Positions 1 through 7,139 are shown, counted from the first letter of the stretch. The stretch: DNA of 11,436 bases from CAMBDR01 sp046597185 (GCA_046597185.1 JBKJLF010000557.1:1-11436); one strand, 5' to 3'. Notes: generated from the letters alone by a model not told the origin. Numbers and translations: made by a program.

Positions 1-1
1 G

Positions 2-1072
2 GAAAAGAAAGAGCTAAAGATCGGCTTTATCGCCATTACCTGTGCCGCGCCCTTGATCATGGCGGCCCCGCTCGGGTTTTATCGCCGGCAAGGTTTGAAT
101 GTGTCACTCAGCAAAACCGCTGGCTGGGCTTTGATTCGCGACAAAATGATTAACAAGGAATATGACGCCTCGCATTTCTTGTCGCCGATGCCGCTCGCCA
201 TGTCGATGGGTTTAGGTTCCAACCCAATCCCGATGCGAGTCGCCACCATCCAGAACATCAATGGCCAGGCCATTACGCTGCACGTAAAACACAAAGACAA
301 GCGCGACCCAAAACAATGGAAAGGCTTCAAATTTGCGATTCCATTTGAATACTCGATGCACAATTTCTTGCTACGTTATTATTTGGCCGAGCATGGGCTG
401 GACCCGGATAAAGATGTGCAATTACGCGTCACGCCGCCGCCTGAAATGGTGGCCAATTTACGCGCAGGCAATATTGATGGCTTTTTAGGGCCGGACCCAT
501 TTAACCAGCGCGCGGTGTACGATGAAGTGGGCTTCATCCATATTTTATCCAAAGAGATTTGGGACGGTCACCCCTGCTGCGCGTTTGGCGCATCCGAAGA
601 ATTCGTCAAACAAAACCCGAATACCTTTGCCGCTTTATTCCGCGCAGTACTCACTGCGGCCGCTATGGCGCATAATCCGGCAAACCGGTCCTTGGTGGCC
701 AAAGTGATTTCACCCCAAGCCTATTTGAACCAACCCGAAACCGTGGTCGAACAAGTGCTCACTGGCCGTTTTGCCGACGGTTTGGGCAAGATCCAAAACG
801 TCCCCAACCGCGCCGATTTTGACCCGGTGCCATGGCATTCGATGGGCATTTGGATTTTAAGCCAAATGAAACGCTGGGGCTATATCAAAGGCGATGTCGA
901 TTACAAAGGCATTACCGAAAAAGTATTTTTACTGACCGATGCCAAGCGTCATATGGCCTCGCTTGGTCAAACCCCGCCCACCGGTTTCACCAAAAAGATC
1001 AAGGTGATGGGTAAGGATTTTGACGCTTTGCAAGTGGAAAAATATATCAACAGTTTTGCCATTAAGAAATAG
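2..1072 (+). CDS. NrtA/CmpA-type ABC transporter substrate-binding protein (5' partial), probably cyanate
   Basis: This is the periplasmic or lipid-anchored binding component of a nitrate/cyanate/bicarbonate-type ABC importer. The open frame runs in from the window edge at base 2, and its first residues (LKIGFIAITCAAPLIMAAPL) match the start of the mature NrtA/CmpA domain, so the true start, signal peptide and twin-arginine or lipoprotein signal lie outside the window. The ATG at 53 is internal, not a real start. Further family-like segments are the GFLGPDPFNQRAV stretch and the CCAFGASEEFV segment. The stop at 1070-1072 is 8 bases before the permease gene. Family members bind nitrate, nitrite, bicarbonate or cyanate. 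The cyanase gene three positions downstream argues for cyanate, but the binding-pocket residues cannot be assigned from sequence alone. Confidence 0.9.
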   Translation, partial: EKKELKIGFIAITCAAPLIMAAPLGFYRRQGLNVSLSKTAGWALIRDKMINKEYDASHFLSPMPLAMSMGLGSNPIPMRVATIQNINGQAITLHVKHKDKRDPKQWKGFKFAIPFEYSMHNFLLRYYLAEHGLDPDKDVQLRVTPPPEMVANLRAGNIDGFLGPDPFNQRAVYDEVGFIHILSKEIWDGHPCCAFGASEEFVKQNPNTFAALFRAVLTAAAMAHNPANRSLVAKVISPQAYLNQPETVVEQVLTGRFADGLGKIQNVPNRADFDPVPWHSMGIWILSQMKRWGYIKGDVDYKGITEKVFLLTDAKRHMASLGQTPPTGFTKKIKVMGKDFDALQVEKYINSFAIKK

Positions 1073-1080
1073 GCGGCCCC

Positions 1081-1959
1081 ATGTTCAACAGTCTTGGTTT
1101 TCGCGCAGCCTTAATTTCGCTGCTGATTTTGTTTTCTCTGCTCACGGTCTGGCATTTTGCCACCTTGGCTCCTGCCGCCGCGCCGGTGCAAGCCACCACT
1201 GCGCAAGAAGACGAATACGCCAAACTGCTGGGTAAAAGCACCAGCAGCACCAGCAGCGCCAGCAGCGAAACCAAGATCACTGGCTTTCCCACACTGAAGC
1301 AAATGGGGCAAGCCATCGTCAAGCATTTGTCCAATCCGTTTTATGATAATGGCCCTAACGATAAAGGGATTGGCATTCAGTTGGGCCATTCTTTACAAAG
1401 GGTGGGCTTGGGTTTTTTTATTGCGGCCCTGGTTGCGATTCCGCTGGGTTTTTTACTGGGCATGTCGCCACTGATGCAAAAGGCGCTCAATCCCTATATT
1501 CAAATCTTAAAGCCGATCTCGCCACTTGCGTGGATGCCGCTGGCTTTGTACACGATTAAAGATTCCGGCATTTCGGGCATTTTTGTGATTTTTATTTGCT
1601 CGATTTGGCCCATGCTGGTCAATACCGCCTTTGGGGTGGCCTCGGTGCGGCGCGAGTGGCTCGATGTGGCTAGAACCCTGGAAGTGAGTGCCTGGCGCAA
1701 AGCCTTCATTGTGATTTTGCCCGCCGCCGCACCGACTATTTTGACCGGGATGCGCATTTCGATGGGGATTGCGTGGTTGGTGATTGTGGCCGCTGAAATG
1801 CTGGTCGGTGGCACCGGGATTGGTTATTTTGTCTGGAATGAGTGGAATAACCTGTCGCTGACCAGCGTGATTTTTGCCGTGCTTTTGATTGGCGTGGTGG
1901 GCATGCTGCTGGATTTGATTTTTGCGCGTTTGCAGAAATTTGTCAGCTATGTTGATTAA
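1081..1959 (+). CDS. NrtB/CmpB-type ABC transporter permease
   Basis: This 292-residue inner-membrane protein is the permease of the cyanate/nitrate importer. Residues 8-28 form an N-terminal membrane anchor. Further hydrophobic segments lie at about 107-128, 164-184, 227-247 and 262-282. The cytoplasmic coupling loop is visible as DVARTLEVSAWRKAFIVILP (residues 195-214), the EAA-like motif that docks on the ATPase. Between the first helix and the transporter core is a Ser/Thr-rich stretch (residues 53-62) encoded by a 9-bp tandem repeat. It follows the binding-protein gene by 8 bases, with AGGCGG just upstream as a possible weak ribosome site. It precedes the ATPase gene by 40 bases, so the three are very probably co-transcribed. 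Confidence 0.93.
   Translation: MFNSLGFRAALISLLILFSLLTVWHFATLAPAAAPVQATTAQEDEYAKLLGKSTSSTSSASSETKITGFPTLKQMGQAIVKHLSNPFYDNGPNDKGIGIQLGHSLQRVGLGFFIAALVAIPLGFLLGMSPLMQKALNPYIQILKPISPLAWMPLALYTIKDSGISGIFVIFICSIWPMLVNTAFGVASVRREWLDVARTLEVSAWRKAFIVILPAAAPTILTGMRISMGIAWLVIVAAEMLVGGTGIGYFVWNEWNNLSLTSVIFAVLLIGVVGMLLDLIFARLQKFVSYVD
1240..1266 (+). repeat. 9-bp tandem repeat, 3 copies, inside the permease gene
   Basis: Three consecutive 9-mers, ACCAGCAGC, ACCAGCAGC and GCCAGCAGC, encode the Thr/Ala-Ser-Ser units of residues 54-62. The unit is in frame, so changes in copy number would alter linker length without a frameshift. It falls in the poorly conserved periplasmic linker after the first transmembrane helix. 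Confidence 0.85.
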
Positions 1960-1999
1960 ATGTGCTTGACCCAATGACACAGATAAAGCGATTCCTGCC

Positions 2000-2860
2000 A
2001 TGAGCACTTCTTTTTTAAGCATCAACAATCTGACCAAGCACTTCAATGAAACCACGCCCCCGGTGTTTGATGCGGTCAACTTTACCATTGAGAAAGGCGA
2101 ATTCATTTGCATCATCGGCCATTCTGGCTGCGGCAAAACCACCATCCTGAATTTAATGGCAGGTTTGACCGAGCCAACCTCGGGCAATGTGGTCATGGAT
2201 GGCAAGCCGATTCATGGCCCCAGCCTGGATCGCGGCGTGGTGTTTCAGGGCCATGCGCTGATGCCTTGGTTATCCGTCTTATCGAATGTCTCGTTCGCGG
2301 TAAAATCGCGCTGGCCCAACTATAGCAAGCCGCAAGTACACGAACAGGCGATGCGCTATATCAGCATGGTGGGTTTAAAGGGTTCGGAGCATAAAAAGCC
2401 GTCGGAATTATCGGGCGGCATGAAGCAGCGTGTCGGGATTGCGCGCGCCTTTTCAATTGAGCCGAAAATGCTGTTGCTGGACGAGCCTTTTGGTGCGCTG
2501 GATGCCTTGACCCGTGGCGTGATTCAAGATGAATTATTGAAAATTTGCGCAGCCACCCATCAAACCGTTTTTATGGTCACGCATGACGTGGATGAAGCGA
2601 TTTTACTAGCCGATAAAATCATGTTGATGTCCAACGGCCCGCATGCACGGATTGCGGAAATCGTCATCAACACCATGCCTAAAGATCGCACTCGCGCATC
2701 GATGCATCACGATTCGCAGTTCTACCATATCCGCAATCATCTGGTAGACTTTTTAGTGAATCGTTCCCGCCAGATTCAAGCCGAGGGCAAGTTTGATTTT
2801 GAAACCCAAATTGTCAGCCCGGGTCTGGAAAAAACATCGCTTGGATTCGAAGTTGTTTAG
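2000..2860 (+). CDS. NrtC/NrtD-type ABC transporter ATP-binding protein
   Basis: This 286-residue protein is the cytoplasmic ATPase that powers the importer. All ABC motifs are present: Walker A GHSGCGKTT (40-48), Q-loop glutamine at 83, signature LSGGM (137-141), Walker B MLLLDEP (157-163) with D161 and E162, D-loop near 166-168 and switch histidine 195. The tail after about residue 215 resembles that of single-domain NrtD/CmpD proteins and has no fused binding domain, so this is not the long NrtC form. The ATG at 2000 has no strong Shine-Dalgarno sequence, which suggests dependence on translation from the permease gene upstream. The cyanase gene follows after 51 bases. Confidence 0.93.
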   Translation: MSTSFLSINNLTKHFNETTPPVFDAVNFTIEKGEFICIIGHSGCGKTTILNLMAGLTEPTSGNVVMDGKPIHGPSLDRGVVFQGHALMPWLSVLSNVSFAVKSRWPNYSKPQVHEQAMRYISMVGLKGSEHKKPSELSGGMKQRVGIARAFSIEPKMLLLDEPFGALDALTRGVIQDELLKICAATHQTVFMVTHDVDEAILLADKIMLMSNGPHARIAEIVINTMPKDRTRASMHHDSQFYHIRNHLVDFLVNRSRQIQAEGKFDFETQIVSPGLEKTSLGFEVV

Positions 2861-2898
2861 TCACACCATCGCATAAAATTAAATCCCTACCCCACCAC

Positions 2899-2904
2899 AG
2901 GAGA
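2899..2904 (+). promoter_or_regulatory. Ribosome binding site of cynS
   Basis: AGGAGA lies 7 bases before the cynS ATG. It is clearly the strongest ribosome site in this operon and suggests cyanase is made in larger amounts than the transporter subunits. Confidence 0.75.
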
Positions 2905-2911
2905 ACGCAAC

Positions 2912-3355
2912 ATGGATCGCAACGAAGTCACTCAAAAAATCATCTCGGCCAAAGTGGCAAAAAAACTGACCTGGAAAGGTATTGCCGAAAGCATTGGCAC
3001 CAGCAAAGAATGGGCCACCGCTGCCATGCTGGGGCAAATGACTTTAAATTTACAACAAGCCACCATCGCCAAAGATTTGTTTGATTTGACCGATGAAGAA
3101 ACCGCATGGCTGCAAATTGTGCCCTACAAAGGCTCGCTACCCACCGCCGTACCAACCGACCCGCTCATTTATCGCTGGTATGAATTGGTGAATGTGTATG
3201 GCACCACCATCAAGGAATTGATCCACGAAGAATTTGGCGATGGCATCATGAGCGCGATTGATTTTTCGATGGATATTACGCGTGAACCAGATCCTAAAGG
3301 GGATCGTGTGAATGTGGTGTTGAGTGGTAAGTTTTTGCCCTACAAAACCTATTAA
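2912..3355 (+). CDS. cynS: Cyanase (cyanate hydratase / cyanate lyase)
   Basis: Cyanase catalyses bicarbonate-dependent breakdown of cyanate to ammonia and CO2 by way of carbamate. The 147-residue length is close to the usual 147-156. The N-terminal half is the helical DNA-binding-like domain (about 1-75). The C-terminal half is the decamer-forming catalytic domain. The catalytic triad of the family (R96, E99, S122 in E. coli) is present with identical spacing as R88, E91 and S114, in YRWYE and GIMSAIDF. It is the last gene of the operon. The transporter genes upstream imply that cyanate is scavenged as a nitrogen source or detoxified. No carbonic anhydrase gene (cynT) is in view. The gene ends 106 bases before a convergent gene. 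Confidence 0.97.
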   Translation: MDRNEVTQKIISAKVAKKLTWKGIAESIGTSKEWATAAMLGQMTLNLQQATIAKDLFDLTDEETAWLQIVPYKGSLPTAVPTDPLIYRWYELVNVYGTTIKELIHEEFGDGIMSAIDFSMDITREPDPKGDRVNVVLSGKFLPYKTY

Positions 3356-3386
3356 ACGTACTAAAGTCATTCTAAAACGATATCCA

Positions 3387-3471
3387 GCGCCCAGGGTGGG
3401 CACGCCTTTGTGCCCACGCGTGCGTTTGTACGCGCACGCTGATGTGAGTGGCCGCGCTCACTCAAGGGCGC
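3387..3471. repeat. 85-bp cloverleaf-like element with three hairpins inside an outer stem
   Basis: An outer stem GCGCCC (3387-3392) pairs with GGGCGC (3466-3471). Inside it are three hairpins. Arm 1 is GTGGGCAC/GTGCCCAC (3396-3403 and 3410-3417, loop GCCTTT). Arm 2 is GCGTGCG/CGCACGC (3418-3424 and 3433-3439, 8-base loop). Arm 3 is GTGAGTG/CGCTCAC (3444-3450 and 3455-3461, loop GCCG, one G-T pair). Arms 1 and 2 abut with no linker, as in a stacked junction. The element sits between the convergent cynS and TOPRIM genes and overlaps the last codons of the latter. It could be an interspersed REP-like or MITE-like repeat, and its hairpins could stop transcription from both sides. There is no long T-run on the cynS side, so a standard intrinsic terminator is not evident. 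Confidence 0.7.
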
Positions 3472-3917
3472 ACAAAAACCTTACGCAGCCAATCATTGCC
3501 GCAATTGTCCGGCATAATCCACAAATCAATTGGCGGAAAACCGTCTTTGTGCTCAAAGCAAATTTCCTCGCCCGGTTTGCTTGGACGCGGGGGAATGATA
3601 TAGCCATTTCCGGCAAGTATTTGGGTGATTTTGTCCCATGTTTTTACAAATCCCAAGCCATCGGTTTCGGGCTGATCGGCATCCACCACCAAACCCAAGT
3701 GGGTGACGCTCTGGTGCTCCATTTGAGCAATTAATTTTGGCAACAATGCAATCGCATTACCCTTGCCCTTTTTTTCATCTTCACCATTGATGGCCACACC
3801 CATTGCCAGTGGTGGCCCAATTTGAATATCTTGCAGGCGCGCTTGTCTGCAACACGCTTCAAAAAATAATTGATCATTTTCGCCTTCAACCAGCAGTCGT
3901 TTGCTCGACTTAATCAT
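3462..3917 (-). CDS. TOPRIM-like protein of the DUF3226/OLD-nuclease type, apparently shortened
   Basis: The 151-residue product begins with a TOPRIM-like glutamate motif (VEGENDQLFF, E11) and has the acidic LGLVVDADQP motif (D79, D81), the metal-binding set expected of TOPRIM nucleases and primases. The WIMPDN motif (133-138) is characteristic of DUF3226 proteins as I remember them. Those proteins usually run to about 220-240 residues, with a conserved GTPMGQAI-like stretch after this motif. Here only 13 residues follow, and the last ones (DWLRKVF) look like the usual C-terminal end, which suggests an internal deletion. Its ATG overlaps the stop of the upstream ATPase gene by one base (TGATG), so translation is coupled. 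The stop codon lies in the cloverleaf element. It may be non-functional or a minimal variant. Confidence 0.75.
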   Translation of the reverse strand: MIKSSKRLLVEGENDQLFFEACCRQARLQDIQIGPPLAMGVAINGEDEKKGKGNAIALLPKLIAQMEHQSVTHLGLVVDADQPETDGLGFVKTWDKITQILAGNGYIIPPRPSKPGEEICFEHKDGFPPIDLWIMPDNCGNDWLRKVFVRP

Positions 3918-5074
3918 CAGCGTACCTCCATGTCTGCCTGGGTCAAGTCAAACAATTGCTGCCCGTCAAACACAGTGGCGGTGATTTTGCCATGATCACT
4001 GGTGCGGATACTTCGGCCAACCCGAAACAAGATGCCATCGCCAGCCTCGCGCTCGCGCGCTACCTGCGCGAAGCTTTCGATGCAATCCCAGCTATGGGTG
4101 GTGGCGAAGATTTGGATGTCCAGCTTATGCGTCAATTCAAACATCATGTGCCAGACTTTTTCTTGCACACTGTAATGCAAGCCGTTTTCAAACTCATCAA
4201 TCAACAGGATGCCCCCTTTGGCGGCAAACATTTTCAAGATAAGTTGCAAAATTCTGGCCATGCCATCGCCCATGCTGTTGATTGGCACCGGGCGCGGCTC
4301 ATTTTCGAGACTAACTATTGCTGTGCGCCCATTTTGCCTCTGTGCCCCAGCAGACCTGCTATCGTTTTTCACAAACATCAAGCCTTGGAAATCGGGTGCA
4401 ATAATACGTAGCGCATCAGCCACCGTAGCCTTATTGCTGGTTAAGCCTACCTTGTCCCAAATGTCCGCCAACTCATCAAATGAGACCAACCTGGTTGGCA
4501 CCACAGCACATGGTAGTAATGGTGCAGGCTGGGCAAGGCGGCGTAAAACTGGCATCGCACGACCAAGCACCCGAATCGTTAGTGCTTCGCGCCCGCCCTT
4601 GGTCACGGCTAAAACCGGCTCAATCTCACCATCAAAATCACCCACATAGTCACCTGGCTCAACAAAACGGCGGATATCGCGAGTAACAGGTCGCCCATCT
4701 TCATCCTTACTGGTAACTTCTTCGGAAATCATAAGGCCATAGCGAATTTGCAAAGTGGTGTTGATCGCATCGATTTCACCAATGACAATGGCCGTCCCGT
4801 CGTCCGGGAAATGTCGCCCAGGAAAAAAGCTCTCGAACGGCAATGCGTCAGCAAGACCACGCTCGTCCTCACTGGCTTGCGTCGTTTCGTCGTGCATCCC
4901 TGCGATCTCGCGCAACAGTTCGCGCTGCGCCCCGCCAGCATAAATCCGTAACGCTTCCAGAATCGTACTTTTACCCGAGTTGTTCTTGCCGACGATTAAA
5001 TTAACCCGGCCAAGTTTGCTTACCTTGAAGTCTTCCAGCGCTCTGAAATTTTTTATTTCGAGTGATTTCAACAT
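3917..5074 (-). CDS. OLD-like / AAA_15-family ATPase
   Basis: This is a P-loop ATPase of the ABC/SMC-like class found in OLD, Gabija GajA, PARIS AriA and RecF relatives. It starts with the family's SLEIKNFRALEDF. Counting from the ATG at 5074 (385 residues), Walker A GKNNSGKST is at about 29-37, a signature-like SMGDG at 267-271, Walker B GILLIDEFENGLH at 288-300 with D293 and E294, and the switch histidine in TTHSWD at 327. No TOPRIM domain is fused at the C-terminus; the next, overlapping gene supplies one. A GTG at 5077 gives one more residue, but GGGG is 6 bases before the ATG and only 3 before the GTG, so I prefer the ATG. It lies 39 bases after the ptsI stop on the same strand, so it may be read from the pts promoter. 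A defence or DNA-repair role is inferred. Confidence 0.85.
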   Translation of the reverse strand: MLKSLEIKNFRALEDFKVSKLGRVNLIVGKNNSGKSTILEALRIYAGGAQRELLREIAGMHDETTQASEDERGLADALPFESFFPGRHFPDDGTAIVIGEIDAINTTLQIRYGLMISEEVTSKDEDGRPVTRDIRRFVEPGDYVGDFDGEIEPVLAVTKGGREALTIRVLGRAMPVLRRLAQPAPLLPCAVVPTRLVSFDELADIWDKVGLTSNKATVADALRIIAPDFQGLMFVKNDSRSAGAQRQNGRTAIVSLENEPRPVPINSMGDGMARILQLILKMFAAKGGILLIDEFENGLHYSVQEKVWHMMFELTHKLDIQIFATTHSWDCIESFAQVAREREAGDGILFRVGRSIRTSDHGKITATVFDGQQLFDLTQADMEVR

Positions 5075-5113
5075 CACCTACCCCAAAAAGTTACACCACC
5101 CGAATGGATGAAT

Positions 5114-6859
5114 TTACAATAGCCGCAACTGCCGCACCGCCTCAGAAATAGCAGTAGGCTCCATCGCACGCAGGATTTTTTTGGTTTGATGCGCAATGGT
5201 GGTTAAATCGCTATTTAAAATCTCTTGCTTGACCGACAGCAATTGCGCCGGATGCATGGAAAACTCGCGCAGGCCCAAGCCCAGCAGCAAGCGCGTATGC
5301 TTGATATCACCCGCCATTTCACCACAGACCGAAACCGATTTGCCCGCCCGTTTGCCCGCTTTAATGGTCATCGAAATCAATTGCAATACCGCCGGATGCA
5401 GCGGGTTGTATAAATGCGCCACTTCATGATCGACCCGGTCAATCGCCAGCGTGTATTGAATCAAATCGTTAGTGCCAATCGAGAGGAAGTCGAGCCGCTT
5501 GACGAATAAAGGCAAGGCCAGGGCCGCCGCCGGGATTTCGATCATGGCACCGACTTGAATGCCTTCATCAAATTGAATCCGCGCTTCGCGCAACTGCGCC
5601 TTGGCTTGCTCGATCAGGGCCAGGGTTTGATCAATTTCATGCGCGTGCGCCAACATCGGAATCAATAATTTGACCTTGCCATACATTGAGGCACGCAAAA
5701 TAGCGCGTAACTGGGTTAAAAACAGTAAAGGCTCAGCCAAACAATAACGAATCGCACGCATCCCCAAAGCCGGATTGAGCGCGGTTTGCTCGGCACCGTC
5801 GAGTTGCTTGTCCGCCCCCACGTCGATGGTGCGGATGGTAACCGGCCGTCCCTTCATGCCCACCACCGCCTTGCGATAGGCTTCAAATTGCTCATCTTCG
5901 GACGGCGTTTTACTGGCATGACTAATACGCCCCATAAACAAAAATTCCGAGCGAAATAAACCCACGCCATTGGCCCCGGCATCGAGCGCGGTTTCACAAT
6001 CGTCGGGTAATTCAATATTTGCCAGCAAGGTGATTTCGGTGCCATCACGGGTAATGGCCGGGGTTTTCTTGAGTTTCAACAGGCGTTTGCGCGCAGCGGC
6101 CTGGCTGTTTTGCAGTTTGCGATATTGCGCCAGCAACACCGCATCCGGATTGGCGATGACCACACCGGCATCACCATCGATAATCAACCAGTCATCTTGC
6201 TTGATCAATACCGAAGCATGCGCCAGGCCCACCACCGCAGGAATATCCAGACTACGCGCCACAATCGCCGTATGCGAATTTTGCCCACCAACATCGGTGG
6301 CAAAACCGATAAACGAACCGCCGCGAAATTGCAACATATCCGCTGGCGAAATATCACGAGCCACCACAATCATTTGCGCGCTGGAATCACCACCACGCTC
6401 GGGCATGACTTGCTCGCTACCCGTCAACACCTTTAATACCCGTTCCGCCACCTGTTGAATATCGGCCTTGCGCTCACGCAAATACACATCTTCGATTTCA
6501 TCAAACTGGGCCGAGAGTTCATCAATCTGGGTCACCAAAGCCCATTCCGCATTGTAATAACGGCTGCGGATAATATCGAGCGGGGCTTCGGAAATGAGTG
6601 GGTCAGACAGGATTAACGCATGCACATCAATAAACGCACCCAACTCGGTAGGCGCATCTTTGGGCAAATCCATCCAGATGGTTTGTAATTCTTTGTGTAC
6701 GGCAGCAATTGCATCCTGCAAGCGCAATACTTCGGCTTCGACTTCTTCCTGCGCCACCAAATAGTGGCGTACATCCAACGCTGCGGGTGCGAACACATGC
6801 ACACGGCCAATTGCGATGCCGCGTGAAACTGGTATCCCGTGGATGGAAAACGCTGCCAT
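5114..6859 (-). CDS. ptsI: PTS Enzyme I (phosphoenolpyruvate-protein phosphotransferase)
   Basis: Enzyme I takes phosphate from PEP and passes it to HPr. From the ATG at 6859 the protein has 581 residues, the normal size. The phosphorylated histidine is H196 in GGQNSHTAIVARS (E. coli H189 context). The PEP-binding domain shows GVGLFRSEFLFM (R303), the GTNDLIQY segment near 462-469 and the catalytic cysteine C512 in SVCGEMAGD. There is no N-terminal GAF domain, so it is the carbohydrate-type EI rather than PtsP/EI-Ntr. A TTG at 6886 would extend it by nine residues but overlaps ptsH; the ATG, 10 bases after the ptsH stop, is the better start. No PTS permease is near, so the pathway probably serves regulation. 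Confidence 0.96.
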   Translation of the reverse strand: MAAFSIHGIPVSRGIAIGRVHVFAPAALDVRHYLVAQEEVEAEVLRLQDAIAAVHKELQTIWMDLPKDAPTELGAFIDVHALILSDPLISEAPLDIIRSRYYNAEWALVTQIDELSAQFDEIEDVYLRERKADIQQVAERVLKVLTGSEQVMPERGGDSSAQMIVVARDISPADMLQFRGGSFIGFATDVGGQNSHTAIVARSLDIPAVVGLAHASVLIKQDDWLIIDGDAGVVIANPDAVLLAQYRKLQNSQAAARKRLLKLKKTPAITRDGTEITLLANIELPDDCETALDAGANGVGLFRSEFLFMGRISHASKTPSEDEQFEAYRKAVVGMKGRPVTIRTIDVGADKQLDGAEQTALNPALGMRAIRYCLAEPLLFLTQLRAILRASMYGKVKLLIPMLAHAHEIDQTLALIEQAKAQLREARIQFDEGIQVGAMIEIPAAALALPLFVKRLDFLSIGTNDLIQYTLAIDRVDHEVAHLYNPLHPAVLQLISMTIKAGKRAGKSVSVCGEMAGDIKHTRLLLGLGLREFSMHPAQLLSVKQEILNSDLTTIAHQTKKILRAMEPTAISEAVRQLRLL

Positions 6860-6869
6860 GGTGTGCCTG

Positions 6870-7139
6870 TTATTCGCCTTCGCCAAATTTATCGTTGATT
6901 AATTCGACCAAGGCGGCAGCACATTCGACTTCTTCCGGGCCTTCCACTTCCAACACCAGTTTCGCCCCCTTGCCAGCGGCCAACATCATCACACCCATGA
7001 TCGACTTGGCATTGATACGGCGCGCATTGCGAGTCAAGTGTACATTGCACCGATATTTGGCCGCGAGTTGTGTCAATTTTGCCGACGCACGTGCGTGTAA
7101 GCCAAGTTTATTGGTGATTTCGAGCTCATGTTGAATCAT
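6870..7139 (-). CDS. ptsH: HPr phosphocarrier protein
   Basis: HPr (89 residues) accepts phosphate from Enzyme I on H15, seen in NKLGLHARASAK, and hands it to EIIA proteins. The second regulatory site, S46 in INAKSIMGVMML, is also present, so HPr kinase/phosphorylase regulation is possible; no hprK is in the window. The start is the ATG at 7139, which gives the canonical MIQHELEI beginning with H15 correctly placed. An upstream TTG at 7169 would add ten residues unlike HPr. AGGA lies 7 bases before the ATG. The gene is followed by ptsI after 10 bases and preceded by manX after 112 bases, which leaves room for its own promoter. Confidence 0.96.
   Translation of the reverse strand: MIQHELEITNKLGLHARASAKLTQLAAKYRCNVHLTRNARRINAKSIMGVMMLAAGKGAKLVLEVEGPEEVECAAALVELINDKFGEGE

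Noticed and set aside
53..55. ATG at 53 as the start of the binding protein
   Set aside because: The frame is open to the window edge and the codons before it already encode conserved family sequence.
1507..2205. Long minus-strand open frame (232 codons) across the permease and ATPase genes
   Set aside because: It is antisense to two well-supported genes, with a composition rich in His, Asn and Gln and no recognisable domain or ribosome site.
3387..3471. Cloverleaf element as a tRNA gene or integron attC site
   Set aside because: Arm and loop sizes are wrong for a tRNA, there is no anticodon arm or T-loop consensus, and the GTTRRRY-type core sites of attC are absent. No integrase is in view.
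3324..3734. Plus-strand open frame (136 codons) from the cynS end into the TOPRIM gene
   Set aside because: It spans the hairpin element and lies antisense to a gene with clear TOPRIM motifs; no family resemblance.
3956..4649. Plus-strand open frames of about 150 codons within the ATPase gene
   Set aside because: They are antisense to the ATPase motifs and have no domain signal.
5970..6458. Plus-strand open frame (162 codons) inside ptsI
   Set aside because: It is antisense to conserved Enzyme I coding sequence, and the translated sequence is a Ser/Thr/Ala-rich shadow without motifs.
6860..6886. Upstream TTG start for ptsI
   Set aside because: It would overlap ptsH and add residues outside the family start; the ATG at 6859 fits Enzyme I alignments.
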